A program made the translations under genes and the position numbers. A stretch of 64,000 bases of DNA from Phocaeicola faecium (GTDB taxonomy: Bacteria > Bacteroidota > Bacteroidia > Bacteroidales > Bacteroidaceae): contig NZ_JACSPQ010000001.1 in assembly GCF_014837055.1 (NCBI RefSeq), forward strand, positions 547,035 through 611,034, read 5' to 3'. This document shows, piece by piece, positions 1-8,490 of this stretch (the first letter of the stretch is position 1; the number at the start of each line of letters is the position of its first letter). Below the pieces are notes generated by a model, which worked only from the letters and a program-made list of their open reading frames with translations, was not told where the DNA came from and made no database searches.

Positions 1-126
1 GATACACAGGCTGAACAAGGCAACCGCACAATTTTTGCTTAGCTCCCGATTTCTGCAAAAAGAATCGCAGATAAAGAAAATGGTGTAATACCAATACTTA
101 TACCAGTTCATCATTGCTTGTTTGAT

Positions 127-363
127 TTAATGGTTTAACAAAGGGAAAGCATCCGGCAGTTGCCCCGGCATCGTTATGAGCCTGCCGGAATAAGGAAATG
201 CGAAATCCCAAGTCTCCAAATCTCCGTTTGCTTTGTTTTCATCGCAATGTTTTACACATCCATTGCTTCCTATTTTCATCTTGAGGGTGAGTGTTTCTTC
301 ATCTTTAGTTCCTGTATAAAATAGAGGTCGGGAACTGTTCTTATCACCTTCAACATTGTTTTC
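127..363 (-). pseudogene. Possible 3' remnant of a coding gene
   Basis: On the minus strand a 78-codon open frame runs from directly after an in-frame TAG (364-366) to a TAA at 127-129. It has no start codon until an internal ATG. The translation reads like real protein: it is rich in D, E, K and G, with sense segments such as TGTKDEETLTLKMKIGSNG and FAFPYSGRLITMPGQ. I do not recognise the family. The blocked 5' end suggests a decayed gene or a frameshifted tail. A chance open frame cannot be excluded. Positions 1-126 show nothing I can support. Confidence 0.35.
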
Positions 364-416
364 CTAATAATTGTTTAAAAGAGCTTGGCGATTTTTTTAA
401 AAAAGTAAAACAGTGC

Positions 417-1067
417 CTATTCTATGCTCGATATGGTTACATCGTCAAAATCATCCATATAGTCGATAAGACGCTCGGTGTGATTGCCGCGTTTCACCTT
501 CATCTCTATGCTCGCTTCATAGATTTCGCCTTGCGAAGTACGCCGGTCGCGCAACTCATAGGAATAGAGTTCGATGCAGTCGTTTTTTATCTGACCGATA
601 ACCCGCTTCACGCTCTCCCTCTTGGTAGCCGTAAAGGTGAGCTGCACCGTGGTAGTCCCGAAAGTCGGGATGAAAGAGTTCAGCACTTCCAGCCCGAAAA
701 GCACCAACGCTGTGGCTATGGCGGCTGCCAAATACATGCCGGTTCCGCAGGCAAGCCCGATTGCCGCCGTCACCCACAATCCGGCGGCAGTGGTAAGCCC
801 CCGCACCACATTCTTTTGGAAAATGATAGTCCCCGCTCCAAGAAAACCGATGCCCGAAACCACCTGTGCCGCCACGCGCGAGGAATCTTTCAAATCGACC
901 CCGAATCCGTATTGCGACACAATACAGAAAAGGGCACTGCCCAATGCCACTAAAAAATGCGTGCGGAAACCGGCTTCCTTTGAACGGTATTCACGCTCTA
1001 TCCCGATGACTCCTCCCAAAAGCAGAGCCACAAATAATCTGAGTGTTATTTCTAAAATCATATTCAT
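417..1067 (-). CDS. MgtC/SapB family inner membrane protein
   Basis: A 216-residue protein with several hydrophobic helices in its first ~140 residues and a soluble C-terminal domain of about 75 residues. The family signature is clear near the N terminus: a GVIGIERE motif followed by AGFRTHFLVALGSALF. MgtC-type proteins act in the inner membrane. They are linked to growth at low magnesium and, in Salmonella, to inhibition of the F1Fo ATPase; many bacterial homologues have no tested role. The C-terminal part fits the ACT-like domain of longer MgtC proteins. The gene is transcribed away from fhs. A promoter-like element about 500 bases upstream suggests a long leader. The family call is firm, but the physiological role here is only inferred. 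Confidence 0.9.
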   Translation of the reverse strand: MNMILEITLRLFVALLLGGVIGIEREYRSKEAGFRTHFLVALGSALFCIVSQYGFGVDLKDSSRVAAQVVSGIGFLGAGTIIFQKNVVRGLTTAAGLWVTAAIGLACGTGMYLAAAIATALVLFGLEVLNSFIPTFGTTTVQLTFTATKRESVKRVIGQIKNDCIELYSYELRDRRTSQGEIYEASIEMKVKRGNHTERLIDYMDDFDDVTISSIE

Positions 1068-1182
1068 TTTTAATGTGTGGTTATTCAGAAACTTACTTTA
1101 TTTAATTGCGCAAAGCAGTTTATACGCAGAACCTATTAAAACTTACTTATCTTACACCATCACAGGAAGAGATACTTGGTCT

Positions 1183-1291
1183 GTATATCCCGAAAAACGC
1201 TACCGTTAGTGTTATCCAACTCATGCGGATGCGTTAACCATTTCTATTCGGAGAGTTACTTGGTTTTACCGTTAGTGTTTTTCAATCTTCC
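1183..1291 (+). repeat. Dispersed intergenic repeat, copy R1
   Basis: This copy holds two CTACCGTTAGTGTT-like cores (near 1200 and 1267) separated by ATGCGG and ACCATTTCTATTCGG segments. Its reverse complement closely matches 54304-54413, with the same order of blocks over about 105 bases. Related copies lie at 6494-6590, 15033-15122, 20637-20737 and 36178-36260. It is non-coding and lies between the divergent mgtC and fhs genes. Confidence 0.75.
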
Positions 1292-1343
1292 AGACTAAAC
1301 CGGAAATGTCTGAAAACAAGGTTGTTAAAAGTTTGGATTATTT

Positions 1344-1405
1344 CGCCTATTATCTGGTAAATAGGCGCACGAAAATTTTATTGTTCTCCAATGAAGAACA
1401 ATAAA
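1344..1405 (-). other. Tandem hairpins in the mgtC upstream region
   Basis: Two perfect inverted repeats stand side by side. The first has 8-bp arms at 1344-1351 and 1360-1367 (CGCCTATT/AATAGGCG). The second has 11-bp arms at 1377-1387 and 1395-1405 (TTTATTGTTCT/AGAACAATAAA). If transcription starts at the promoter-like site at 1567-1597 and runs leftward, both would fold in the mgtC leader RNA. Neither is followed by a convincing U-tract on the minus strand, so they are not obvious intrinsic terminators. Confidence 0.5.
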
Positions 1406-1566
1406 TTATTCCTTTTTCATTATTCCGGAAAACAACTTATATGCGTTGTGTTTTATCTGAATCGTGTTAACACCATAGAGCCATAATAATAAACGATGTG
1501 TTTTCTACAAAGATTTTTTTGATATTCACTGCCTTCTTTAAATGCACTTGGTTATACGGTGTTTTG

Positions 1567-1597
1567 CAAAGATACGGGAAATATTCGATAAAACCAA
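1567..1597 (-). promoter_or_regulatory. Predicted Bacteroidetes-type promoter facing mgtC
   Basis: On the minus strand a TATCTTTG -7 box (1567-1574) is preceded after 20 bases by TTG (1595-1597). The predicted start near 1560 would give mgtC a leader of about 490 bases. This rests on consensus matching only. Confidence 0.45.
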
Positions 1598-1756
1598 CCT
1601 TGTCGATAATAGATACTATGCTTTTTCAGCGTCATACATAGTATGAATATTTTTGTTTTTTACAGGTTATATTCCCCAAATATAGGCATAGGGATTGAAA
1701 AATCATACAGGCTTAAATAAAACCTCTGTAAATCAAATCTGTTACTTCGTTCTTCC

Positions 1757-1783
1757 TTGTTTCACTTTTTTGTCGTAACTTTG
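1757..1783 (+). promoter_or_regulatory. Predicted fhs promoter
   Basis: TAACTTTG at 1776-1783 matches the Bacteroidetes -7 box TAnnTTTG, with TTG 16 bases upstream (1757-1759), slightly shorter than the usual spacing. It would start transcription about 20 bases before the fhs ATG. Confidence 0.55.
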
Positions 1784-1811
1784 CCGCTCCTAAATTTTTA
1801 AAAGTTACTAT

Positions 1812-3479
1812 ATGAAATCAGATATTGAGATAGCCCGCAGCATTGAGCTGACCAAGATTAAGCAAGTAGCACGCAATTATGATATTCCGGTGGAGGAGAT
1901 TTCCAATTACGGACGTTACATCGCCAAAGTACCGGAAACGCTGATTGACGAAGAAAAAGTGAAACAGAGCAACCTGATTCTTGTTACTGCCATTACACCG
2001 ACCAAAGCAGGTATAGGCAAAACAACTGTTTCCATCGGTCTGGCGTTAGGACTGAACAAGATAGGGAAGAAAGCTATTTGTGCGCTTCGTGAGCCTTCGC
2101 TCGGTCCTTGCTTCGGTATGAAGGGAGGAGCAGCCGGAGGTGGTTATGCCCAAGTATTGCCGATGGAGAAAATCAATCTGCACTTTACAGGCGATTTCCA
2201 TGCCATCACCTCGGCACACAACATGATTGCGGCGCTGCTCGATAATTATATGTATCAGAATCGCGATAACGGTTTTGCGCTGAAAGAGGTGCTTTGGAAC
2301 CGTGTTCTCGATGTAAACGACCGCGGTCTGCGCTACATTGTTACCGGATTGGGAGGAAAAAGTAACGGAATCACCCGCGAATCGAGTTTTGATATTACGC
2401 CGGCTTCTGAGATTATGGCAATCCTCTGTCTGGCTAAAGATGAAACGGATTTGCGTCGGCGCATCGAAAACATCTTGTTGGGCTTTACCGTGGATAACAA
2501 ACCCTTTACAGTGAAAGACTTAGGTGTAGCCGGCGCCATCACGGTATTGCTGAAAGATGCCTTGTCGCCTAACCTCGTACAAACCACCGAACACACGGCT
2601 GCTTTCGTTCACGGAGGTCCGTTTGCAAACATCGCTCACGGATGTAACTCTGTACTGGCTACCAAACTTGCCATGACTTTCGGCGATTATGCCATCACGG
2701 AAGCAGGATTCGGGGCAGACTTGGGGGCAGAAAAGTTTTATGACATTAAATGTCGGAAGGCGGGACTGCAACCCAAACTGACGGTTATCGTAGCTACCGC
2801 ACAGGGCTTGAAGATGCACGGCGGGGTAGACCTCGAACAAATTAAAGAGCCAAACATGGAGGGACTGAAAGAAGGAGTCAAGAATTTAGATAAGCACATT
2901 GAGAATCTTCGTTCGTTTGGTCAAACCGTTGTTGTGGCATTCAACCGTTACGCCAATGATACTGACGATGAAATCGATTTCGTTCGCCGTCATTGCGAAG
3001 AACAAGGTATCGGATTTGCCATCAATAACGCCTTTATGGAAGGAGGAGACGGCGCAATAGATTTAGCAAACTTGGTAGTGGAAACCATTGAAAAAAATCC
3101 GTCGCAACCGCTGACTTTCGCTTACGAAGAAACCGATTCGGTAGAAGAAAAGGTTACGAAGATTGCTTGTGGATTATATGGTGCTAAACAGGTATTGTTT
3201 GGCGCTGCTGCTCGTAAAAAGCTGAAGATGATAGAAGAATTAGGATACACCAATTTCCCGATCTGTATTGCTAAGACGCAATATTCTTTCTCTACCGACC
3301 CGAAATTATATGGCGTGGCTCAGGGTTTCAACTTTGCCGTGCGCGACATTGTAATCAATGCCGGTGCGGAAATGTTGGTTATCATAGCCGGAGAAATCAT
3401 GCGTATGCCGGGACTTCCCAAAGAGCCTCAGGCGTTGCATATTGATATCATCAACGGAGAAATAGAAGGCTTGTCATAA
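1812..3479 (+). CDS. fhs: Formate--tetrahydrofolate ligase
   Basis: This enzyme joins formate to tetrahydrofolate at the cost of ATP, giving 10-formyl-THF for the cytoplasmic one-carbon pool. The protein has 555 residues, the usual length for the family. The nucleotide-binding loop [11 protein letters not shown] is at residues 62-72. The conserved stretch [17 protein letters not shown] follows, then [14 protein letters not shown]. The ATG lies just downstream of a good Bacteroidetes promoter. The next gene, an HpaII-fold protein, begins 17 bases after the stop, so the two are probably cotranscribed. glyA, elsewhere in the window, also feeds one-carbon folate. Confidence 0.97.
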   Translation: MKSDIEIARSIELTKIKQVARNYDIPVEEISNYGRYIAKVPETLIDEEKVKQSNLILVTAITPTKAGIGKTTVSIGLALGLNKIGKKAICALREPSLGPCFGMKGGAAGGGYAQVLPMEKINLHFTGDFHAITSAHNMIAALLDNYMYQNRDNGFALKEVLWNRVLDVNDRGLRYIVTGLGGKSNGITRESSFDITPASEIMAILCLAKDETDLRRRIENILLGFTVDNKPFTVKDLGVAGAITVLLKDALSPNLVQTTEHTAAFVHGGPFANIAHGCNSVLATKLAMTFGDYAITEAGFGADLGAEKFYDIKCRKAGLQPKLTVIVATAQGLKMHGGVDLEQIKEPNMEGLKEGVKNLDKHIENLRSFGQTVVVAFNRYANDTDDEIDFVRRHCEEQGIGFAINNAFMEGGDGAIDLANLVVETIEKNPSQPLTFAYEETDSVEEKVTKIACGLYGAKQVLFGAAARKKLKMIEELGYTNFPICIAKTQYSFSTDPKLYGVAQGFNFAVRDIVINAGAEMLVIIAGEIMRMPGLPKEPQALHIDIINGEIEGLS

Positions 3480-3496
3480 ATATTAAAAATAATACG

Positions 3497-4582
3497 ATGG
3501 CATTCGAAGCAACAAAAAGAGAATGGGGCGAACTGTATGCGTTTTTCCGTCTGTTGGCAGACGGGTACGTACATGCAGGTACGCCCGAAGCCGGAAAAGA
3601 TGAAACCTGCCGTTTCCCGGTCGCTATGATTCAGCGTGAAGAGCATGACGGAACACGGCGTTACATCATCGAAAAAGAATACATCCACATTCAGGGCGAT
3701 GAGATTGACAAACGGATTCCGCGCGAAGACTTTGCAACCGTTGCCGAGCTGATATTGAATGGCGTTCGCGATAGCAGGACGGATGATGTCACTTCGCCTG
3801 ACGGGGTAGAGGGCTTTCTGGATGAAGTGGCTATCTATGATTTGGAAGCAAAAACCGACGACCGGACAGATTTCAGTGTGGCATTTTATAGCGAGGATGC
3901 CCCGCTGACCGGAATGTGCGTGCGTTCCCGTTTGGGAACGATGTTCCCATTGCTGGACGGAGGACGCTCTGCCAACTTCAAGTTCGAGCAGACCGGAGTG
4001 CGGTTCGCCGTCCCCACCATCAATAAAATCAATGCCGAGGGCGAGGAAGACGATGTATTGAGACGCATGTTGATGATTGAGCGCTTGGGAGGAGTATTAA
4101 AGTATAGCGACGTGGCGGATAAGGTGTTCCGCAGCAATCTGTCGATGATTGATTTACACATGGGACGGTTGCTGGCAGAAATGACCCGCCTGATGTGGCT
4201 CGATGACATAACGAAGGTCTCAGATTTGACCGAGGCCATAAAATCGTTGAATCCCTTAAAGATAAAAGACGAACTGATAAACAAGCACGGCTTTTACGAA
4301 TATAAGATAAAGGAATTTCTGCTGGCTTTGGCAAACGGTATGCGTCCGGCTAAACTTTACAGAGGTACAGACAGCGCAATCGCCGGACTGCTTTTTGTTA
4401 CGGGAGACGGTGAAGTGCTTTGTTACCAACGGGCTTTCCGCCAGACATTCGCCGATTTCCTTTTCCAAAATACCCGCTTGGAGCGAGGCTCTACCGAGAA
4501 AGACAAGTATGGATATCTGGAGCGCGAGAACGGAACTTATTATTTCAAACTTAATCTGAAGGTAGGATTGCTGAAACGATAG
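3497..4582 (+). CDS. Orphan HpaII-family restriction endonuclease-like protein
   Basis: A 361-residue protein close in length to HpaII-family (RE_HpaII) endonucleases, which cut CCGG. From memory of the family, several blocks match in order: N-terminal REWGELYAFFRLLADG (8-23), a D125-containing block, GMCVRSRLG...LLDGGRSANF (139-161), and C-terminal NTRLERGSTEKDKYGYL with YYFKLNLKV. Family members as I recall them read GFSIKS where this one has GMCVRS, so a conserved lysine is apparently arginine (R143). No cytosine methyltransferase lies in the 64 kb, although CCGG sites are frequent. The gene sits between fhs and thiD with gaps of 17 and 12 bases, and its codon use looks like that of its neighbours. 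I infer a domesticated or non-cleaving DNA-binding role. Fold family is fairly sure; activity is unknown. Confidence 0.8.
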   Translation: MAFEATKREWGELYAFFRLLADGYVHAGTPEAGKDETCRFPVAMIQREEHDGTRRYIIEKEYIHIQGDEIDKRIPREDFATVAELILNGVRDSRTDDVTSPDGVEGFLDEVAIYDLEAKTDDRTDFSVAFYSEDAPLTGMCVRSRLGTMFPLLDGGRSANFKFEQTGVRFAVPTINKINAEGEEDDVLRRMLMIERLGGVLKYSDVADKVFRSNLSMIDLHMGRLLAEMTRLMWLDDITKVSDLTEAIKSLNPLKIKDELINKHGFYEYKIKEFLLALANGMRPAKLYRGTDSAIAGLLFVTGDGEVLCYQRAFRQTFADFLFQNTRLERGSTEKDKYGYLERENGTYYFKLNLKVGLLKR

Positions 4583-4594
4583 AGCAAAAACATC

Positions 4595-5428
4595 ATGACA
4601 ACATACCCTTGTATTTTAACCATAGCCGGTTCGGATTGCAGCGGAGGAGCCGGTATTCAGGCAGACATCAAAGCGATATCTGCATTAGGAGCATACGCAG
4701 CAAGTGCTATTACGGCAATTACCGTACAGAATACCTGTGGTGTAACAGGGATTCATCCTGTGCCGCCTGAATACGTTAAGGGACAGATAGAAGCCGTTAT
4801 GACCGATATCCGTCCGATGGCTGTGAAAATAGGCATGATTAACGATGCCGAAATTGTACACGTCATAGCAGATGCCCTCCGTAAGTTCTCTCCCCGTTTT
4901 GTGGTGCTCGACCCCGTCATGGTTTCAACCAGCGGCTGTAAGCTGATAGAAGATGCGGCTATCAACGCATTGACTACCGAACTGATGCCACTGGCTACGC
5001 TGATAACTCCCAATCTGAGTGAGGCAGAAGTTTTGACCGGCGGGCAAATAGAAGGGGTGGAAGGAATGAAAATCGCCGCCCGTAAGCTATTGGATTACGG
5101 CAGTTCCGCTGTTTTAGTAAAGGGCGGACATCTGGAGGAAGGAGAGATGTGCGATGTTCTTCAGATAAATAACGAATCCGCTCCCCACCTCTATACAATG
5201 AAAAAAATAGAGAGCCGGAATACACACGGAACCGGCTGTACACTCTCGTCTGCCGTTGCTACCTACTTGGCATTGGGCGAACCGATGACCGAAGCCGTGC
5301 GTAAGGCAAAAGAATACGTCTACCGCGGGATTTTGTCGGGAAGCAACGTTCACATCGGAGAAGGACACGGACCGCTAAATCATTTTCACGCTCCCGTGGC
5401 TATGCACATTTTCAATGAAAATGAGTAA
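4595..5428 (+). CDS. thiD: Hydroxymethylpyrimidine/phosphomethylpyrimidine kinase
   Basis: ThiD phosphorylates HMP and HMP-phosphate to give HMP diphosphate for thiamine synthesis in the cytoplasm. The 277-residue ribokinase-fold protein starts with the family hallmark LTIAGSDCSGGAGIQADIK and carries the HGTGCTLSSA loop with Cys215. Its length is normal. It starts 12 bases after the HpaII-fold gene, so fhs, that gene and thiD look like one operon. No other thiamine gene is nearby, and a salvage function is possible. Confidence 0.95.
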   Translation: MTTYPCILTIAGSDCSGGAGIQADIKAISALGAYAASAITAITVQNTCGVTGIHPVPPEYVKGQIEAVMTDIRPMAVKIGMINDAEIVHVIADALRKFSPRFVVLDPVMVSTSGCKLIEDAAINALTTELMPLATLITPNLSEAEVLTGGQIEGVEGMKIAARKLLDYGSSAVLVKGGHLEEGEMCDVLQINNESAPHLYTMKKIESRNTHGTGCTLSSAVATYLALGEPMTEAVRKAKEYVYRGILSGSNVHIGEGHGPLNHFHAPVAMHIFNENE

Positions 5429-5445
5429 TATATCAAAAGAATCAT

Positions 5446-5453
5446 TACCTTTG
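5446..5453 (+). promoter_or_regulatory. Predicted -7 box for fabD
   Basis: TACCTTTG matches TAnnTTTG and is followed by C, as often in Bacteroides. It lies 26 bases before the fabD ATG and just after the thiD stop. I see no clear -33 TTTG, so it may be a secondary promoter. Confidence 0.5.
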
Positions 5454-5479
5454 CATCAGTAACATTAATAAAAAGAGAT

Positions 5480-6367
5480 ATGAAAGCATTTGTATTTCCC
5501 GGTCAGGGAGCTCAGTTTGTAGGTATGGGCAAGGATTTATACGAAAATTCTGCACTTGCCAAAGAACTGTTTGAAAAAGCAAACGATATTTTAGGTTATC
5601 GAATTACGGATATTATGTTTGAAGGCACAGACGAAGACCTGCGCCAGACTAAGGTTACTCAGCCTGCTGTATTCTTACACTCGGTGATTTCCGCATTGTG
5701 TATGGGCGATGCTTTTCAGCCTGAAATGACGGCCGGACACTCTTTGGGCGAGTTCTCGGCGCTGGTAGCTGCGGGTGCGTTGTCGTTTGAAGACGGATTG
5801 AAATTGGTATACGCACGTGCGATGGCAATGCAGAAAGCCTGCGAAGCACAGCCTTCAACAATGGCAGCTATTATTGCTCTGCCTGATGAAAAAGTAGAAG
5901 AAATCTGCGCATCGGTGGCAGCCGAAGGTGAAGTATGCGTGGCAGCCAACTATAACTGCCCGGGACAGATTGTTATCTCCGGTTCTATCGAAGGCATCAA
6001 TAAGGCTTGCGAACTGATGAAAGCTGCCGGAGCCAAACGCGCATTGCCGCTGAAGGTAGGAGGGGCGTTCCACTCTCCGCTGATGGAACCCGCCAAAGTA
6101 GAGCTGGAAGCTGCTATCCAGTCTACCGATTTCCATACACCGAAATGTCCGATTTATCAGAACGTGGATGCTAAACCGCACACCGACCCTGCCGAAATCA
6201 AGGCCAACTTGGTGGCTCAGCTTACGGCTTCGGTACGCTGGACACAAACGGTGCAGAACATGGTGGCAGACGGAGCCGATGATTTTACAGAATGTGGTCC
6301 GGGAGCCGTTTTGCAAGGATTAATCAAGAAGATAGATAAGAATGTAAATGCGCACGGCATTTTATAA
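5480..6367 (+). CDS. fabD: Malonyl-CoA--ACP transacylase
   Basis: FabD moves malonyl groups from CoA to acyl carrier protein for fatty-acid elongation in the cytoplasm. The 295-residue protein has the oxyanion motif FPGQGAQ (6-12), the nucleophile motif GHSLG with Ser88, and the catalytic His198 in GAFHSP. The length is typical for stand-alone FabD. It has its own -7 box and is followed by a strong terminator, so it may be expressed apart from thiD. No other fab gene is in the window. Confidence 0.97.
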   Translation: MKAFVFPGQGAQFVGMGKDLYENSALAKELFEKANDILGYRITDIMFEGTDEDLRQTKVTQPAVFLHSVISALCMGDAFQPEMTAGHSLGEFSALVAAGALSFEDGLKLVYARAMAMQKACEAQPSTMAAIIALPDEKVEEICASVAAEGEVCVAANYNCPGQIVISGSIEGINKACELMKAAGAKRALPLKVGGAFHSPLMEPAKVELEAAIQSTDFHTPKCPIYQNVDAKPHTDPAEIKANLVAQLTASVRWTQTVQNMVADGADDFTECGPGAVLQGLIKKIDKNVNAHGIL

Positions 6368-6386
6368 TCTTACATAACTGCGCAAG

Positions 6387-6462
6387 ACACGGGTTACACG
6401 AACCGCTTCATTTTCGCTCTGCAACACAGAAAAGGAAGGGTTTGCGTAATCCGTGTTTTTTA
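6387..6462 (+). terminator. fabD terminator
   Basis: ACACGGGTTAC (6387-6397) pairs with GTAATCCGTGT (6446-6456) with one wobble, and the stem ends in a run of T. It stands 20 bases after the fabD stop. Confidence 0.75.
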
Positions 6463-6493
6463 TTAGCTTGTTTTAAACCGTACCGGGGGCATG

Positions 6494-6590
6494 AAAACAC
6501 TACCCGTAAGACTGATGGTTTCTATGGGTAGAACCGGACCATTCTACCGCTTGGGATGACCGACGCTAACGGTAGTGTTTCCCAAGTCAT
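6494..6590 (-). repeat. Dispersed intergenic repeat, copy R2
   Basis: Read on the minus strand it gives CACTACCGTTAGCGT, then GCGGTAGAA, TTCTACCCATAG and a final TACGGGTAGTGTTTTCATG. The block order matches copy R4 (20637-20737). It fills most of the 309-base gap between fabD and the amylase gene. I found no clear promoter for the amylase in the rest of the gap. Confidence 0.7.
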
Positions 6591-6676
6591 GATATTGGGA
6601 AATTCTTTCGCAGGCGGAGGGGTTTGACAGGCTCTGTATCACAAAACCATATAAAAGACACTTCACTAATTCAACT

Positions 6677-8374
6677 ATGAACACCACTGAAAAAATAATT
6701 ATTTACCAAGTATTTACCCGATTATTCGGAAATACAAGCGTGTGCTGCCAGCAGAACGGAGACCTCCGGACAAACGGTTGCGGCAAAATGGATGACTTTA
6801 CGAAACAGGCTCTACACGCCATTAAGAAGATGGGTGCAACGCATATCTGGTACACAGGCATTATAGCTCACGCTACGCAAACCGACTATACGGCTTATGG
6901 AATCCCGAAAGACCATCCTGCCGTTGTAAAAGGGAAAGCAGGCTCACCGTATGCCATCAAAGATTATTATGATGTAGACCCCGACCTCGCAGTTCGTCCG
7001 GAGAAGCGCATGGAAGAATTTGCCGCACTGGTAGAGCGCACACACGAAAGCGGCTTGAAAATGATTATCGACTTCGTGCCCAATCACGTTGCCCGTCAAT
7101 ACCATTCGCTGGCAAAACCTGCCGGTACGAAAGACTTAGGAGAAAACGATGATAAGACACAGGCCTTCAGCCCGAACAACAACTTTTATTACATTCCCGG
7201 ACAGGCTTTGGGGGGCGACTTGAATCTGTATGATGCCGAAGCCGGGCGTTACGAAGAAATGCCGGCAAAGGCTACGGGAAATAACCGTTTTGATGCTACT
7301 CCTAACGTCAATGACTGGTATGAAACGGTAAAACTTAATTACGGAGTAGACTATATCGGCAATACCGGATGTCATTTCGACCCGATACCCGACACGTGGC
7401 ATAAGATGAAAGATATTCTGCTGTTCTGGGCAGCAAGGGGTATCGACGGATTCCGCTGCGACATGGCGGAAATGGTTCCCTGTGAGTTCTGGGGCTGGGC
7501 GATTCCGCAAGTAAAAGCCGTTTACCCTAATCTGATATTCATTGCCGAAGTGTATAATCCGAATGAGTATCGCAACTATATCTTTAACGGTCATTTTGAT
7601 TATCTTTACGACAAGGTGGGACTGTACGACGCCTTGCGTGCGGTAACTTGCGGATATGCTTCTGCCACGTCGATAACTTCCTGCTGGCAAAGTGTGAACG
7701 ATATTTGGAGTCACATGCTGAACTTCCTCGAAAACCATGACGAGCAACGTATTGCTTCCGATTTTTTTGCCGGAAATCCGTTCAAAGCAATTCCTGCAAT
7801 GATTGTTTCCGCATGTATGAACACCAATCCGATGATGATTTATTTCGGTCAGGAACTGGGCGAATCGGGCATGGACAGCGAAGGATTCAGCGGACGCGAC
7901 GGGCGGACTACCATTTTCGATTACTGGAGCATTGACAGCATCCACCGCTGGAACAACCACGGACGCTTTAACGATCATCTGTTGAACGATAAGGAAAAAG
8001 ATTTACATCATTTTTACACCCGGCTTCTTACGCTATGTAATTCTGAGCCTGCCATTGCAAAAGGAGAGTTTTTCGACCTGATGTATGTCAACCGGAATAC
8101 TTGGAAAATGGACGAGCATAAACAATATGCTTTCCTTCGCAAATATGGAAAAGAGGTATTATTAATCGTAGTTAATTTTTCAGAAATGCCGATGCACGTG
8201 TCTGTTAATTTGCCGCAACATGCCTTCGATTATTTGCAGATGCCTGCCCAAGCTACTTGTCAAGCGAAAGAACTGTTAAGTGGAAAAACAGAAACCATTT
8301 CTTTTTCTCCGGAACGTACTGTGAACTTGGATCTTCCGGCTTTGGGAGGAAAAATTCTGAAAATAACTTTTTAA
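6677..8374 (+). CDS. GH13 alpha-amylase family glycosidase
   Basis: A 565-residue protein with all four conserved GH13 regions: DFVPNH (132-137), GFRCDMAE with nucleophile Asp262, FIAEVYNP with acid/base Glu291, and LENHDEQR with Asp355. Family members hydrolyse or rearrange alpha-glucans. There is no signal peptide, so the enzyme probably acts in the cytoplasm on imported maltooligosaccharides or glycogen-derived chains. The C-terminal ~90 residues resemble the usual small beta domain. It is a single gene between a repeat and a bidirectional terminator, without susC/susD partners. The exact substrate cannot be read from the sequence. Confidence 0.93.
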   Translation: MNTTEKIIIYQVFTRLFGNTSVCCQQNGDLRTNGCGKMDDFTKQALHAIKKMGATHIWYTGIIAHATQTDYTAYGIPKDHPAVVKGKAGSPYAIKDYYDVDPDLAVRPEKRMEEFAALVERTHESGLKMIIDFVPNHVARQYHSLAKPAGTKDLGENDDKTQAFSPNNNFYYIPGQALGGDLNLYDAEAGRYEEMPAKATGNNRFDATPNVNDWYETVKLNYGVDYIGNTGCHFDPIPDTWHKMKDILLFWAARGIDGFRCDMAEMVPCEFWGWAIPQVKAVYPNLIFIAEVYNPNEYRNYIFNGHFDYLYDKVGLYDALRAVTCGYASATSITSCWQSVNDIWSHMLNFLENHDEQRIASDFFAGNPFKAIPAMIVSACMNTNPMMIYFGQELGESGMDSEGFSGRDGRTTIFDYWSIDSIHRWNNHGRFNDHLLNDKEKDLHHFYTRLLTLCNSEPAIAKGEFFDLMYVNRNTWKMDEHKQYAFLRKYGKEVLLIVVNFSEMPMHVSVNLPQHAFDYLQMPAQATCQAKELLSGKTETISFSPERTVNLDLPALGGKILKITF

Positions 8375-8397
8375 GTCGTTGACCTGCACATCTTGTC

Positions 8398-8447
8398 ATA
8401 AAAAATATCAGCATGTTTCCTTTCAAAAACATGCTGATATTTTTTAT
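8398..8447. terminator. Bidirectional terminator between amylase and OmpA-like gene
   Basis: Arms 8398-8418 and 8427-8447 are fully complementary over 21 bp around an 8-base loop. Their A/T-rich ends give a T-run on either strand. It serves two convergent genes. Confidence 0.9.
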
Positions 8448-8490
8448 AGCCTTCCGACAAACCGACAGGCTTGTTGAAAGACGATTGGCA

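Noticed and set aside
7136-7978. 280-codon open frame antisense to the amylase gene
   Set aside because: No recognisable motif; the plus-strand gene has all GH13 motifs over the same bases.
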